A stretch of DNA of 64,000 bases from assembly GCF_004322395.1 (NCBI RefSeq), contig NZ_SCTW01000051.1, positions 1 through 64,000 on the forward strand, read 5' to 3'. Shown here in pieces: positions 9,338 to 18,803 of this stretch (the first letter of the stretch is position 1; each line of letters starts with the position of its first letter). A model generated the notes under the pieces. It was not told where the DNA came from, ran no database searches, and worked only from the letters and a program-made list of their open reading frames with translations. The position numbers were made by a program, and so were the translations under genes. The DNA comes from Methylobacter sp. GTDB lineage: Bacteria > Pseudomonadota > Gammaproteobacteria > Methylococcales > Methylomonadaceae.

Positions 9338-10375
9338 TCAACAAAGCGTAAAAGGCCGTTGTATTGAGGAGCAGCCGGAATTGTTCGATTGCTGTCGAAT
9401 GGATTTATCGCCATAAACCATGCAGATAATTTCCCTTTTGGCTTCCAGCCAGTCACGCATTTCGTTTCCAGGTTTAAAAGCGCGTTTTTCGGCTTTGTAG
9501 TAGGCCGCTTCGGCGATCATCGCTTTAAGATTCAAGTCCATTTCATAGACAGGCGCAGGCGCTGGATTTGCCGGGGTAAAGCCGAATTTTATCAAGCCTA
9601 AAACGGTTTGCGGCGAACTGTTTTTAATGCCGATTTTTGCAGGTTCCCGTTCTATAAATGTGCCGAACAGACGATCCCATATTGAAAAGACCTCACCGTA
9701 GTTATTGTCATGTTCGTTACGTTCCGTTGAATGATGCGCGCGGTGCAAATAAGGGACGACAATGACCTGTCCCAAGCGTTTCTCGCCGTAGAATGAAACA
9801 TTGGTGTGATGAAACATAATGAATAGGGTCAATAGAGCTTCATTAGTAAGCACGGTCGCCTTGTCTACGCCGAATAAAACAATGTAAGCCGATTTCAGCA
9901 CGGTGATGATCAACAGCTCGATAATATGCAAACGGAATGCGGTCGAGATATTTAGATAAGGATCGTTATGGTGCACTTTATGGAACATCCACAGGCCATC
10001 AAAGCTGTGGCTGGTTCTGTGCCAGCAATAGAGCATCAAATCGAGCAATAGAAACGACAGCAGGGCTTTCCATGCAGGGTTGGCAATATAATTCAGCATC
10101 CCCCAGTTTGAATAGCGGTCGGCCACCATTAATAGGGGCGTTGACGACAGTAACGAGATAACGATGCTGTTGAAAACAAACAGGCCGGTATTAGTTCGAT
10201 AAGATTGGCGCAACTGTTTAAGGGGCAATTTGCGCTTGGGATAGTTAAGTTCAAGAGCCGACAGAACGGCAAATGCAACCAGCAGGCTATACGTTGCCAG
10301 TTCTCCTGACGCGCTTGAGAGCCATGTTAAATAGGATTCAACAAAGGTGATTAATGACGTGATTTCGCTAGACAT
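9338..10375 (-). CDS. Sterol desaturase / fatty acid hydroxylase family protein
   Basis: A 345-residue integral membrane di-iron enzyme. The eight-histidine signature is present: HRTSH, HKVHH, FHHTNVS and HRAHHS, between several hydrophobic helices (for example about 20-40, 75-105, 105-125). Family members hydroxylate or desaturate lipids using O2 and electrons from a partner reductase. The substrate here could be a sterol, hopanoid, fatty acid or carotenoid. The last 20 residues (ending SSIQRPFTLC) look unlike the family and may be a drifted tail. The gene is alone, with a promoter presumably in the large upstream gap and the terminator at 9091-9114 downstream. Confidence 0.88.
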   Translation of the reverse strand: MSSEITSLITFVESYLTWLSSASGELATYSLLVAFAVLSALELNYPKRKLPLKQLRQSYRTNTGLFVFNSIVISLLSSTPLLMVADRYSNWGMLNYIANPAWKALLSFLLLDLMLYCWHRTSHSFDGLWMFHKVHHNDPYLNISTAFRLHIIELLIITVLKSAYIVLFGVDKATVLTNEALLTLFIMFHHTNVSFYGEKRLGQVIVVPYLHRAHHSTERNEHDNNYGEVFSIWDRLFGTFIEREPAKIGIKNSSPQTVLGLIKFGFTPANPAPAPVYEMDLNLKAMIAEAAYYKAEKRAFKPGNEMRDWLEAKREIICMVYGDKSIRQQSNNSGCSSIQRPFTLC

Positions 10376-10842
10376 TGACTTCTCCTCGGTAAAATAGTCC
10401 GTTAACTTAGTACAGTGACATTTTAAGTAAAGACAATGACAGTTTGATGAAAGCCTTAAACGTTAATCTTGAAAGGCTTGCTTCTTTACTTAACAAAATC
10501 CCTTGATTAAATATCAGCAAAACCCGCGCCATAAATTATTTTTGACCAAGGAAGACTGTAAGGCGTAGATAAATATCGATTTAGTTATTGATTTTTATGG
10601 TATTTATTTTTATACGGAAAGCTGCAACATTACTGAAAAGCTTGTGGGAAACTTATTTATAGACGCTTAATTGCACCGGACCGATGCAATTGTTTGTTCC
10701 TATGCACCGATTGCAACATCCAAAGTGACGAGCTTGTCAATATGGCGCCCTCCGTGAGCCGCTTAGCTAATGCTTCATCATTGGCGGCAAAGTCGGATTC
10801 AAACTCAGAGACGTGATGCATGTCCCACCGCTTGGCTTCACT

Positions 10843-11259
10843 TAACAGCTGATGTTACGCACTGTCCACGAAAACCAAAAGTAGGCGCCTCTAGGCGACA
10901 CGAAAGGCACGAAAAATATCAGCCATGGATTCGCCGTTGACGGCGTCATATCCGGCATTCTTCACATCCCTTTCGAGGTTCTTGAGACAATTTTATTCCA
11001 GACTCTATTCGGCCGTTCAGTTAAGGAAAAAGCATTAACCGGGAAACAAGCCGATCGGCAGACCTTCCAGTTTTTCAAAACCTGGAAGGTCTAAGCGGCA
11101 ACATTCTGAACAGGCGGAACGTTTCGAGCGGAGCAACAATCTCCCGTCCGGCTGGATAGGCTTTGCTGATGGCGTTTTTGGGATCGTTTTTTTCGTGCTT
11201 TTTGTGCTTTTCGTGGACGACGCTTTTTTATCATGCGCCTCTACGTAACATCAGTTAAC
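10843..11259. repeat. Inverted-repeat-bounded element (MITE-like)
   Basis: The outer arms are near-complementary: TTAACAGCTGATGTTACG at the left, and the reverse complement of TTAACTGATGTTACG at the right (a 3-base gap). Inside both arms lie inverted copies of GTCCACGAAAA and GCACGAAAAA. The interior holds the 33-bp palindrome. There is no transposase. A short motif next to the left arm (AAAAGTAGGCGCCTCTAGGC, 10878-10897) recurs near 55960. Confidence 0.5.
11060..11092. repeat. Dispersed 33-bp palindrome, copy 1
   Basis: Arms AGACCTTCCAG and CTGGAAGGTCT around an AT-rich centre. Other copies are at 13439-13471, 33208-33240 and 42889-42921. This copy and the third share flanking bases (GCCGATCGGC-like before, ATTCT-AACAG after), so the mobile unit is larger than the palindrome. 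Confidence 0.8.
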
Positions 11260-11613
11260 AGGTATTCCTACTTATTGTGCAAACGGCTTGTTTCTTCTAA
11301 TTTGAATTTGTTTTTGATGTTTTAGTTAATGGGCAGGAATCCAGCATGCGTCATCCGTTAATTTAATGCTTGAGCCCGGCTTGAATATAGTGGCAATCAA
11401 GTGCGCTTAGGTTTCCGGGCAAGCTAGCCGCAGTGAATGCCCAGGCAAAATTATAGAAGCAAAAACGCAAAAAGGGCTCCAATCGGATGGAGCTTGCTTC
11501 ACAAGCTGCTGGATTCTTGGCGATTTTTTCCGGTTTTCCTAAACTGACAATATGTTGCTAAATGTCGGGTCATGTTCATTTAATCCCTGTCCATTAAGAG
11601 CTTGGCTATTTCT

Positions 11614-13392
11614 ATGCACATATCATTGCCTGAACGCAGTCAGACCCCATTAACCGACGATCAACGTCGTTCTTTTCAACAATTCATTGCCGCTTTATCG
11701 CCGGAGCAAGCCGCCTGGGTTGGGGGATATTTAACCGGGCTGGTTGCCAAAGACTCAACATTCATCCCGGAAATCGGAGGTATTGCCGATATTACCATTC
11801 TGGTCGGGTCGCAAACCGGCAACAGTGAAGCGCTGGCCGAACAGACGCACCGGTTGGCTGCCGGCCGCGGATTAAAGACAGTCGTCAAAAAAATGGGCGA
11901 TTATAAATTTCAGCAATTAAAGGCCGAGAAAAACCTGCTGGTCATCGTCAGCACTTACGGTGAAGGCGAACCTCCCGACAATGCCAAGGAATTGGTTGAA
12001 TATTTGTTCAGCAAGCGCGCCCCGTCGCTAAAGCAAGTGCAGTTCGCCGTGCTTGGTTTAGGCGATTCCAGTTATGAGTTTTTCTGCAAAACCGCTGTTG
12101 ATTTAGATCGTCGTTTAGAGGAATTGGGGGCAACGCGGATTCATCCTCGGGTTGATTGCGATGTCGACTATGAGTCTAGCGCCGAAGCTTGGATGCATGG
12201 GGTGTTAAATGAACTGTCCATACTGTTGGAAACAAAACCCCAAGCGATCGGTCTGTCGATTCCTTCTCTTACAAGCCCATCTTTTTATTCCCGCAAGAAT
12301 CCGTTCTCTGCGCTGTTGCTGGAAAATATCGTGCTGAATGGGCGAGGCTCGCTGAAGGAAACCCATCATCTGGAATTGTCGCTGGAAGGTTCCGGCCTGA
12401 CTTACGAGCCGGGCGATGTACTCGGTGTTTATCCGGCCAATGCGCCTGAGGTGATTGATGCACTGTTGCAGACGCTGCACTTTGACGGTACGGAATGGAT
12501 TGCATTGAATGATAAGGACGGCTTCCTTTATGACTTGCTGTTTAGTCATTATGAAATCACCACCATTACCCGACCGGTAATGCAAAAATACGCACTATTG
12601 GCGAATAATCGAAAGTTGGATCAGTTACTGCGCAACAAGCACAAATTGAACGATTATCTGCATGGCCGTGAGATTATTGATCTGGTAGCGGATTTTCCAT
12701 CCGAGCACTTATCGCCGCAGGCATTTGTCGACTGCTTGCGCAAACTGCCGCCCCGTTTGTACTCGATTGCTTCCAGCCTGAAACAGCATCCCGACGAGGT
12801 GCATATAACCGTGGCTGCCGTGCGTTACCACTCGCATAGCCGGGATCGTAAAGGAGTCGGTTCGACGTTTCTGGCCGAGCGTATTACCGAGGATGCAACC
12901 ATCCCCGTTTATATCGATCGCAACAGTAATTTCAAGCTTCCGGCCGACCCTGCCACGCCGATTATTATGATTGGCCCCGGTACCGGCATCGCGCCTTTTC
13001 GTGCTTTCGTCGAAGAACGTGAAGCGATGGATGCGCCCGGTAAAAACTGGCTGTTTTTCGGCGGCCAGCATTTCGAAACCGATTTTCTGTATCAAGCCGA
13101 ATGGCTGCGTTTCCTGAAAAACGGCGTATTGACCCGTATGAACGTTGCTTTTTCCCGCGATCAGGAACAAAAAATCTATGTTCAGCATCTGATGGCCGAA
13201 CACGGCAAGGAACTGTACGCATGGTTGCAAGAGGGCGCACATATTTACGTTTGCGGCGACGAAAAACGGATGGCGCATGATGTGCATGCTGCATTGCTAA
13301 ACATTGTGGCGGCTGAAACCGGTGCTGACAGTGCGGAAGAGTATGTCGCGAATTTGCAAAAGACCAAGCGCTATCAACGGGATGTGTATTGA
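11614..13392 (+). CDS. cysJ: Sulfite reductase [NADPH] flavoprotein alpha subunit
   Basis: About 592 residues, close to E. coli CysJ (599). The flavodoxin-like FMN domain carries VGSQTGNSEALAEQ, STYGEGEPPDNA and LGLGDSSYEFFC. The FAD-binding reductase domain has PPRLYSIASS and GVGSTFLAER. The NADPH domain has GPGTGIAPFRAFVEER and ends KRYQRDVY, as in CysJ. It passes electrons from NADPH through FAD and FMN to the haemoprotein CysI for six-electron reduction of sulfite to sulfide. I place the start at ATG 11614. An in-frame TTG at 11602 is possible, and neither has a good ribosome site. cysI follows after 163 bases containing a palindromic repeat, which may make the pair a split or attenuated operon. 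Confidence 0.95.
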   Translation: MHISLPERSQTPLTDDQRRSFQQFIAALSPEQAAWVGGYLTGLVAKDSTFIPEIGGIADITILVGSQTGNSEALAEQTHRLAAGRGLKTVVKKMGDYKFQQLKAEKNLLVIVSTYGEGEPPDNAKELVEYLFSKRAPSLKQVQFAVLGLGDSSYEFFCKTAVDLDRRLEELGATRIHPRVDCDVDYESSAEAWMHGVLNELSILLETKPQAIGLSIPSLTSPSFYSRKNPFSALLLENIVLNGRGSLKETHHLELSLEGSGLTYEPGDVLGVYPANAPEVIDALLQTLHFDGTEWIALNDKDGFLYDLLFSHYEITTITRPVMQKYALLANNRKLDQLLRNKHKLNDYLHGREIIDLVADFPSEHLSPQAFVDCLRKLPPRLYSIASSLKQHPDEVHITVAAVRYHSHSRDRKGVGSTFLAERITEDATIPVYIDRNSNFKLPADPATPIIMIGPGTGIAPFRAFVEEREAMDAPGKNWLFFGGQHFETDFLYQAEWLRFLKNGVLTRMNVAFSRDQEQKIYVQHLMAEHGKELYAWLQEGAHIYVCGDEKRMAHDVHAALLNIVAAETGADSAEEYVANLQKTKRYQRDVY

Positions 13393-13438
13393 ATGAGGTT
13401 CACTGACCAGCCTCTGCCTGTTGAAAACGTTGCGCGTT

Positions 13439-13471
13439 AGACCTTCCAGGTTTTTAAAACCTGGAAGGTCT
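13439..13471. repeat. Dispersed 33-bp palindrome, copy 2
   Basis: A near-perfect inverted repeat (AGACCTTCCAGG / CCTGGAAGGTCT) between cysJ and cysI. In RNA it would form a strong hairpin, but no T-run follows. It could protect or partly attenuate the cysJI transcript. Confidence 0.8.
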
Positions 13472-13555
13472 GCATTCCGAAAACTTACGCTAGCTCCTAA
13501 ACTCCAGTTTGGGAGCCAGCGAAAAAGGAAGTTTATTAAATGTGAGGTGTAAATA

Positions 13556-15265
13556 ATGACCGATATAACTCAGGAAGAATTAGCAAAACGGGCTGAAGTC
13601 GAGCGAATCAAGGACGCCAGCAATTATCTTCGCGGCACGTTGGTCAAGAGCCTGCAAGACCCGCTGACCGGCGCACTGGCCGAGTACGATACCCAGTTAT
13701 CCAAATACCATGGCATTTACCAGCAGGATGACCGCGACTTGCGGGACGAGCGCCGCAGGCAAAAGCTGGAGCCTCGCTATCAGTTTATGGTTCGTATCCG
13801 TGTACCCGGCGGAGTATGCACCCCGATGCAATGGCTGGAAGTGGACCGCATCGCCAACACCTGGTGCAACCATACCATCCGGCTGACTTCGAGGCAGGCT
13901 TTTCAGCTGCACGGAGTCGTCAAGCGCAACCTGAAAAAAACCATTGCGGAAATTAACGCCGCGCTGCTCGATACCATTGCCGCTTGCGGAGACGTGAACC
14001 GCAACGTCACCTGCAATCCCAACCCGCATCAATCGCGGTTGCATGCGGAAGTCTACGAGTATGCCTGCCGCATCAGCGAGCATTTGACTCCCCAAACCAC
14101 CGCCTACCATGAAATCTGGCTGGATGAGGAACTGCTGTCCTCAAGCCGGCAGGACGAAGAGCCGATCTACGGTAAACACTATCTGCCGCGCAAATTCAAA
14201 ATAGCGGTCGCCATTCCGCCCAGCAACGATGTCGATATATTTGCCAACGATCTCGGCTTTATCGCGATCGCCGAGGATGATCATCTGCTCGGGTTTAACA
14301 TCACCGTCGGCGGCGGATTGAGCATGGCCCACGGCGATACCGAAACTTACCCGCGCTTGGCCGACGTAATCGGCTACTGCCCGAAAAATAAGACGCTGCA
14401 AGTCGCCGAAGAAATCGTCAAGATTCAGCGTGATAACGGCGATAGAGTCAATCGCAAACACGCGCGATTTAAATACACCATCGAAGACCGAGGCGTCGAG
14501 TGGTTCAAGTTCGAACTGAACCAACGCTTAGGCTGGAATATAGAGTCGCCCCGGCCTTTTATTTTTGAGCATTCGGGTGACCGCTACGGCTGGATCGAAG
14601 GCATTAACGACACTTGGCATTGCACGTTATTTATTCAAAACGGACGCATACTCGACACCGAAGATTTGCCGATGATGACCGGTCTGCGTGAAATCGCCAA
14701 AGTGCATGACGGCGACTTCAGGATCACCGCTAACCAGAATTTGATTATCGGGCAGGTCGGCAGCAAAAGAAAACCTATTATTGATGCGTTGCTGAAAAAA
14801 TACCGGCTGGCTCATTCCTATCCCCACACCGCGTTGCGCCTGAATTCGATGGCCTGCGTGGCTTTTCCCACCTGCGGCTTGGCGATGGCTGAAAGCGAGC
14901 GCTACTTCCCGTCACTGATCGATAAGCTTGACGTAATTATCAAACAGACCGGGCTTGAAAACGATCCGATCCTGGTCCGCATGACCGGCTGCCCGAACGG
15001 GTGCGCACGCTCAGTGCTGGCGGAAATCGGCTTTGTCGGCAAAGCGCCGGGCAAGTACAACCTGTATCTGGGGGCAGGTTTTTACGGTCAACGCTTGAAT
15101 AAACTGTACCGCGAAAATATCGGCGAAGAACAGATTCTTGCCGAATTAACGCCTATTCTTCAGCATTATGCTCGTGAGCGGGAACCGGGCGAACGATTCG
15201 GCGATTTTGTAATTAAGGCCGGTTATGTCAAAGAAGTGCTGACCGGTAAAGACTTTCACTCGTAA
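13556..15265 (+). CDS. cysI: Sulfite reductase [NADPH] hemoprotein beta subunit
   Basis: 569 residues, matching E. coli CysI (570). It reduces sulfite to sulfide at a coupled sirohaem-4Fe4S centre using electrons from CysJ. The cluster and sirohaem cysteines are seen in [17 protein letters not shown] and [10 protein letters not shown] near residues 435-490. The substrate-binding segments [12 protein letters not shown] and [11 protein letters not shown] are present near residues 80-125. The start at 13556 has a GAGGTG ribosome site 9 bases upstream. The gene is complete. Downstream is a short stem (GGTAGGG/CCCTACC, 15291-15308) without a T-run, then repeats. Confidence 0.97.
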   Translation: MTDITQEELAKRAEVERIKDASNYLRGTLVKSLQDPLTGALAEYDTQLSKYHGIYQQDDRDLRDERRRQKLEPRYQFMVRIRVPGGVCTPMQWLEVDRIANTWCNHTIRLTSRQAFQLHGVVKRNLKKTIAEINAALLDTIAACGDVNRNVTCNPNPHQSRLHAEVYEYACRISEHLTPQTTAYHEIWLDEELLSSSRQDEEPIYGKHYLPRKFKIAVAIPPSNDVDIFANDLGFIAIAEDDHLLGFNITVGGGLSMAHGDTETYPRLADVIGYCPKNKTLQVAEEIVKIQRDNGDRVNRKHARFKYTIEDRGVEWFKFELNQRLGWNIESPRPFIFEHSGDRYGWIEGINDTWHCTLFIQNGRILDTEDLPMMTGLREIAKVHDGDFRITANQNLIIGQVGSKRKPIIDALLKKYRLAHSYPHTALRLNSMACVAFPTCGLAMAESERYFPSLIDKLDVIIKQTGLENDPILVRMTGCPNGCARSVLAEIGFVGKAPGKYNLYLGAGFYGQRLNKLYRENIGEEQILAELTPILQHYAREREPGERFGDFVIKAGYVKEVLTGKDFHS

Positions 15266-15816
15266 CCGACCAATCGACAAACCACGTATCGGTAGGGCCG
15301 CCCCTACCTCAATACTGTTGACTTAAACAGTACAAAGCCCTCTCGGCAATTGCTCTGCATTGCTCTACCTCCTGCATCCTTGCAGTCGTCCAGAGAGAGG
15401 GTTGGGTGAGGGGAAATCAAATGGAAAAAAGCTTATTTAAATCCCCTCATCCCAGCCTTCCCGGCAATTGCTCCTGCATTGCTCTACTACCTGCATCCAT
15501 GCAGGCATCCCTGAGGGAGAAGGGGCGCGCACGCTTAAGTCAACAGTATTGCGCCCCTGCCTTGACATCAAACCCAACTGATTTATTTTACCTTTGTGCC
15601 TTCAGGCGCACCGTTTACAATACTCAAAACATTAAAAGTACGGATTCATCAATATGGCGCAAATAAGCGTTGCCTAAAGTGTCCACTGTCGGTGCTTTAG
15701 CTCCACACTACAGGTTTTTAGTGTTCACTAGGCTTTTTTCCATAAGGCATTTTCGCCCAAAAATGCTCCACTTGGAGATTGGCGGCTATCTGATTTTTAA
15801 CCGGTAAGGACTTAAA
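15266..15816. other. Repeat-rich intergenic region
   Basis: About 550 bases. It holds a composite element bounded by a 17-bp perfect inverted repeat (15310-15326 and 15535-15551), with two copies of a GGGAGAGGGTTGGGTGAGGG-type repeat between. The open frame across it is repeat-derived and not called as a gene. The mechanosensitive channel leader, with AAGGA at 15806, follows. Confidence 0.6.
15310..15551. repeat. Composite repeat with 17-bp terminal inverted repeats
   Basis: CAATACTGTTGACTTAA at 15310-15326 is exactly complementary to 15535-15551. Inside are two diverged copies, in direct orientation, of a GC-rich repeat with GGCAATTGCT, CTGCAT and a GAGAGGGTTGGGTGAGGGGA-like end. The last part also occurs inside recC at about 36361-36405. 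Confidence 0.7.
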
Positions 15817-17406
15817 ATGCCTGAACTCGAACATTTTTGGCACAGCTTTGGTATTTTTGCCCAACAGCATGATCATTTCGGCCTGCTTCTTATCGTTGCG
15901 CTGATTATTGCCGCGTTGCTATGGCGCTGGAGGCCGCAAGACCGCAAACCGGTTACCACCACTTTACTGTTTTTGACGATTGCACTCTTGGGTCTTGCTC
16001 TCAGCGGTGTGCTGGCTGCGTTGGATATTAAATCTTTCGCAACAGGGCTGTATGAAGTCAGCATTTTTGCCGGGGGAATGGCGGCTATTCGGCTTTTCGG
16101 TTTGTTTTTGTTCCGTTTAATACTGCCGTTATGCCGTATCAATCTGTTGCGTATCCTTGAAGACCTTGCCGAGCTCGCCGGATACGTCACATGGTTAATG
16201 GTTCATTTGCATGCCGCAGGGCTGGATTTGTCCGGCATTATTACAACCTCGGCGGTCATGACCGCCGTGCTGGCTTTTTCGATGCAAGATACCTTAGGCA
16301 ATATTCTTGGCGGGTTGGCTTTGCAGTTGGATAACTCGATCAAAGTCGGCGATTGGATTAAAGTGGATGACGTCAATGGCCGTGTCACAGATATTCGTTG
16401 GCGGTCCACTGCGATAGAAACGCGTAACTGGGAAACGATTGTGATCCCGAACAGTTTGTTGATGAAAAGCAAGTTTTCCGTGATCGGGCGCCGTAGAGGC
16501 CAACCTCTGCAATGGCGGCGCTGGATATATTTTGATGTCGGCTACGAACATTTTGCGGGAAAAGTCATCGATATTGCACAAAATGCAGTCCGTAACGGAC
16601 GTATAGCCAATGTTGCCGATGCGCCGGCGGCGAATTGTTTGCTTATGGATTTCAGCCCCAGTTCGTCGCGTTACGCTTTGCGTTATTGGCTGTGCGATAT
16701 TGAAGCGGATGACGTCACCGATTCACAAGTGCGCGGTCGGGTATATGCAGCTCTGCAACGGGCCGGGATAAGTTTGCCGTATCCGCAATATCATATTCAT
16801 ATGACCAATAAAGACGATCAATATGAACAGAACAAGCGTCTGCGCCGTATTAAAGAGCGGATGGATGCTTTGCAGCAAGTGGAATTGTTCAACACTTTGC
16901 ATGGCGATGAATTGGCCGAAATTGCCGAGCGTCTTGTCTATACACCTTTTGTGCAAGGCGACCTGATGATGCGCCAAGGTGCGATAGCGCATTGGCTTTA
17001 TATCATTATAAGCGGCGTTGCCGATGTATTTCTGGAATTACCGGATGGCGGACGCCGGCGGATCGATACCATTCATGGCGGATGTTTTCTGGGCGAGATG
17101 GGCTTAATGACCGGCGATCCACGTAGCGCTACCGTCATTGCTCAATCCGAGGTATTAGCTTACCGGCTGGACAAGGATTCATTTCAAAATGTTCTGGATA
17201 ACCGCCCCGAGCTTGCCGTGGAAATCAGTAAGCTGTTGGCAAGCCGCCGTTTCAGCGTCGATAACGCGCAGCAACAACTGGATAGCGAATCCGCTGCTCA
17301 GCTAATGGCGCAACACCAAAGCACCTTCCTTGGGCAGATTCGCAGTTTTTTTGGGCTTGAGAGTTTTGCTAGGTTATCCGGTGTAAACCCGTCTTGCGAA
17401 AATTAA
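15817..17406 (+). CDS. MscS-family mechanosensitive channel with cyclic nucleotide-binding domain
   Basis: 529 residues. N-terminal transmembrane helices (about 15-40, 50-70, 80-100, 115-140) lead to the MscS pore helix and beta domain. The MscS hallmark runs from AVLAFSMQDTLGNILGG through LDNSIKVGDWIKV and ends at the VIPNSLL segment. After about residue 355 comes a CAP-type cyclic nucleotide-binding domain. Its phosphate cassette reads FLGEMGLMTGDPRSATV, with the conserved Glu and Arg. The product should be an inner-membrane channel opened by tension and tuned by cAMP or cGMP. Similar fusions exist in bacteria. The ATG at 15817 has AAGGA upstream. It appears monocistronic. Confidence 0.9.
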   Translation: MPELEHFWHSFGIFAQQHDHFGLLLIVALIIAALLWRWRPQDRKPVTTTLLFLTIALLGLALSGVLAALDIKSFATGLYEVSIFAGGMAAIRLFGLFLFRLILPLCRINLLRILEDLAELAGYVTWLMVHLHAAGLDLSGIITTSAVMTAVLAFSMQDTLGNILGGLALQLDNSIKVGDWIKVDDVNGRVTDIRWRSTAIETRNWETIVIPNSLLMKSKFSVIGRRRGQPLQWRRWIYFDVGYEHFAGKVIDIAQNAVRNGRIANVADAPAANCLLMDFSPSSSRYALRYWLCDIEADDVTDSQVRGRVYAALQRAGISLPYPQYHIHMTNKDDQYEQNKRLRRIKERMDALQQVELFNTLHGDELAEIAERLVYTPFVQGDLMMRQGAIAHWLYIIISGVADVFLELPDGGRRRIDTIHGGCFLGEMGLMTGDPRSATVIAQSEVLAYRLDKDSFQNVLDNRPELAVEISKLLASRRFSVDNAQQQLDSESAAQLMAQHQSTFLGQIRSFFGLESFARLSGVNPSCEN

Positions 17407-17595
17407 GTACGCTTATTGGTTATACGGATTTTTCCCGTGAGTAAGTTAAGGCGAAAATTTTCAAAATGGCCTGCCCCATCCCTAACCTGCCGATATATCC
17501 GTTCCTTGAGTCGTTGACTGACTAACTACGCTTGCGGTATTGATCGACCTTACCCCGGCTGAACTGTCCTTGAGCCCTGCGCCTCTGGACATACA

Positions 17596-18203
17596 GCCGC
17601 CGCGGAACGCAAAATGGCCGCCGCCAACGCCCAGATCGGCGTGGCGAAAGCAGCTTATTACCCGACTTTGAACCTAGTCATGACCAATGCTTTCAATCTC
17701 CGACGATAGAGACATTGTTCACCATGGCGCGTCGCTATTGGGCTTTGGGTCCGACCGGTGCGGCGCTGACACTGTTTGACGGCGGCGCTAAAAACACCCA
17801 GTACAAACAGGCCATCGACAGTTTCGACGCCAGCGTCGCCGGTTACCGGCAAACGGTGCTGACCGGCTTTCAGGAAGTGGAAGACAATCTGGCCGCCTTG
17901 CGGATACTGGATGAAGAATCTCAGGTGCAGGATAGAACCCTCGCCGCAGCCGACCAAGCGCTGGCGCTGACCATCAATCAGTATCAGGCCGGAATCGTCA
18001 GTTATCTGAATGTAATGGTCGCGCAAACCGCGGTCTTGTTAAACCGGCAGACCGCCGTACAGCTACAGGGCGAACGGCTGTCGGCCTCGGTATTGCTGGT
18101 CAAGGCTTTGGGTGGCGGCTGGAACGTGGCGATGCTGCCGAGTCCGGAGCAAGTGGGCGGCGAGGTTAAGTGGACGGATTATTTGATATTTCCGGTGGAT
18201 TGA
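17596..18203 (+). pseudogene. Broken RND-efflux outer membrane factor (NodT-like)
   Basis: The C-terminal half of a TolC/OprM-type outer membrane channel. The first part (AERKMAAANAQIGVAKAAYYP, 17602 on) is in one frame and ends at a TAG near 17708. The second part, from about 17715, is in another frame (YWALGPTGAALTLFDGG, GFQEVEDNLAALRIL, NQYQAGIVSYLNVMVAQ). The usual N-terminal half, signal peptide and lipobox are missing. Together the pieces match the AAAERxMAAANAQIGVAKAA signature of NodT-family efflux lipoproteins. It lies just before the cassette array and may mark a deletion that also removed flanking genes. Confidence 0.85.
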
Positions 18204-18349
18204 TCTGTTTGAGAGGTGTATTTTAAATTTGCCGGATAGGTTGCTATCAATTATTAATTCATATAGCATCTGGTCTAACGGATTGCCGGGGCGGCGTTAT
18301 ACACCGATAATTGGAAATTAATATACACCTAAAAAGGTGTCTACTTTAC

Positions 18350-18356
18350 GTTATGT
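18350..18356 (+). other. Left boundary of the integron cassette array (att core site)
   Basis: GTTATGT, preceded by CTTTAC as in the right ends of the attC sites downstream. The ACATAAC core at the start of the next attC (18712) is its exact complement, as expected when cassette 1 begins at this G/TT junction. The bases to the left (a possible GTCTAAC at 18273-18279) do not fold with it like an attC. The site is therefore an attI remnant, a decayed attC or a secondary insertion site. Confidence 0.65.
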
Positions 18357-18375
18357 GTTTAAAAGCTGAGGCACC

Positions 18376-18687
18376 ATGAGCCAGTGCATTGCTCAACGTA
18401 AACTTATGTTTAGCCTGAAAGGCAAAAACGAACGAAATCCGTTCGTAGTCCAGGTTTTGGCTCCTCGTGAGCTAAAAGAAGGCGATGTCGAGTTTCAGTT
18501 CACAGGAGGCACGGCAGTATGCATCGTTCAATTTGAAGGCTTGCCGAGCGTCAATCCCGAGCACGTGTATGGGGCTGATTCACTTCAGGCACTTCAGCTC
18601 GCCGCAGACGTGGAACCTATCCTCAAGCGCCTGAGTAAAAAATACGATCTCTACTTTCCAACGGGAGAAGGCTACTTTGAAGAGTGA
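18376..18687 (+). CDS. Cassette 1: DUF6968-like small protein
   Basis: 103 residues, first gene of the cassette array. TGAGG lies 5 bases before the ATG. The C-terminal segment YGADSLQALQLAADVEPILKRL resembles the (G)xDSxQALQLA motif of the DUF6968 family, for which no biochemical function is known. No signal peptide or membrane segment. It is likely transcribed with the array. A cassette-borne function such as immunity or stress response would be guesswork. Confidence 0.6.
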   Translation: MSQCIAQRKLMFSLKGKNERNPFVVQVLAPRELKEGDVEFQFTGGTAVCIVQFEGLPSVNPEHVYGADSLQALQLAADVEPILKRLSKKYDLYFPTGEGYFEE

Positions 18688-18711
18688 GCATCATTTGTGG
18701 TGGGTGCCAAC

Positions 18712-18800
18712 ACATAACAGGCGCTCAACCGGAGCGCGGTTATAATGCGGTTTTGTTTTTTCAGCTTTCCGGGCCGCGCCCGGTTAGCTTTACGTTAGGC
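18712..18800 (+). other. attC site 1
   Basis: An 89-bp imperfect palindrome bounded by core ACATAAC and the recombination core GTTAGGC at 18794-18800. The arms AACCGGAGCGCGG and CCGCGCCCGGTT pair with extrahelical bases left over, the hallmark of a foldable attC. It separates cassettes 1 and 2. Confidence 0.92.
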
Positions 18801-18803
18801 GCC

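Larger units (their letters stand above)
10376..11613. other. Long non-coding stretch with repeat elements
   Basis: About 1.2 kb without a convincing gene. It contains an inverted-repeat element (10843-11259), one copy of the dispersed 33-bp palindrome (11060-11092), and the leader of cysJ. A minus-strand open stretch around 10675-10820 (MHHVSEFESDF, LAKRLTEGAI) and another around 10895-10990 (GYDAVNGESMADIFRAFRVA) look like remnants of unidentified small genes. I cannot name either. Confidence 0.45.

Noticed and set aside
15406..15666. 86-residue open frame after cysI
   Set aside because: It is made of repeat sequence and has no family-like pattern.
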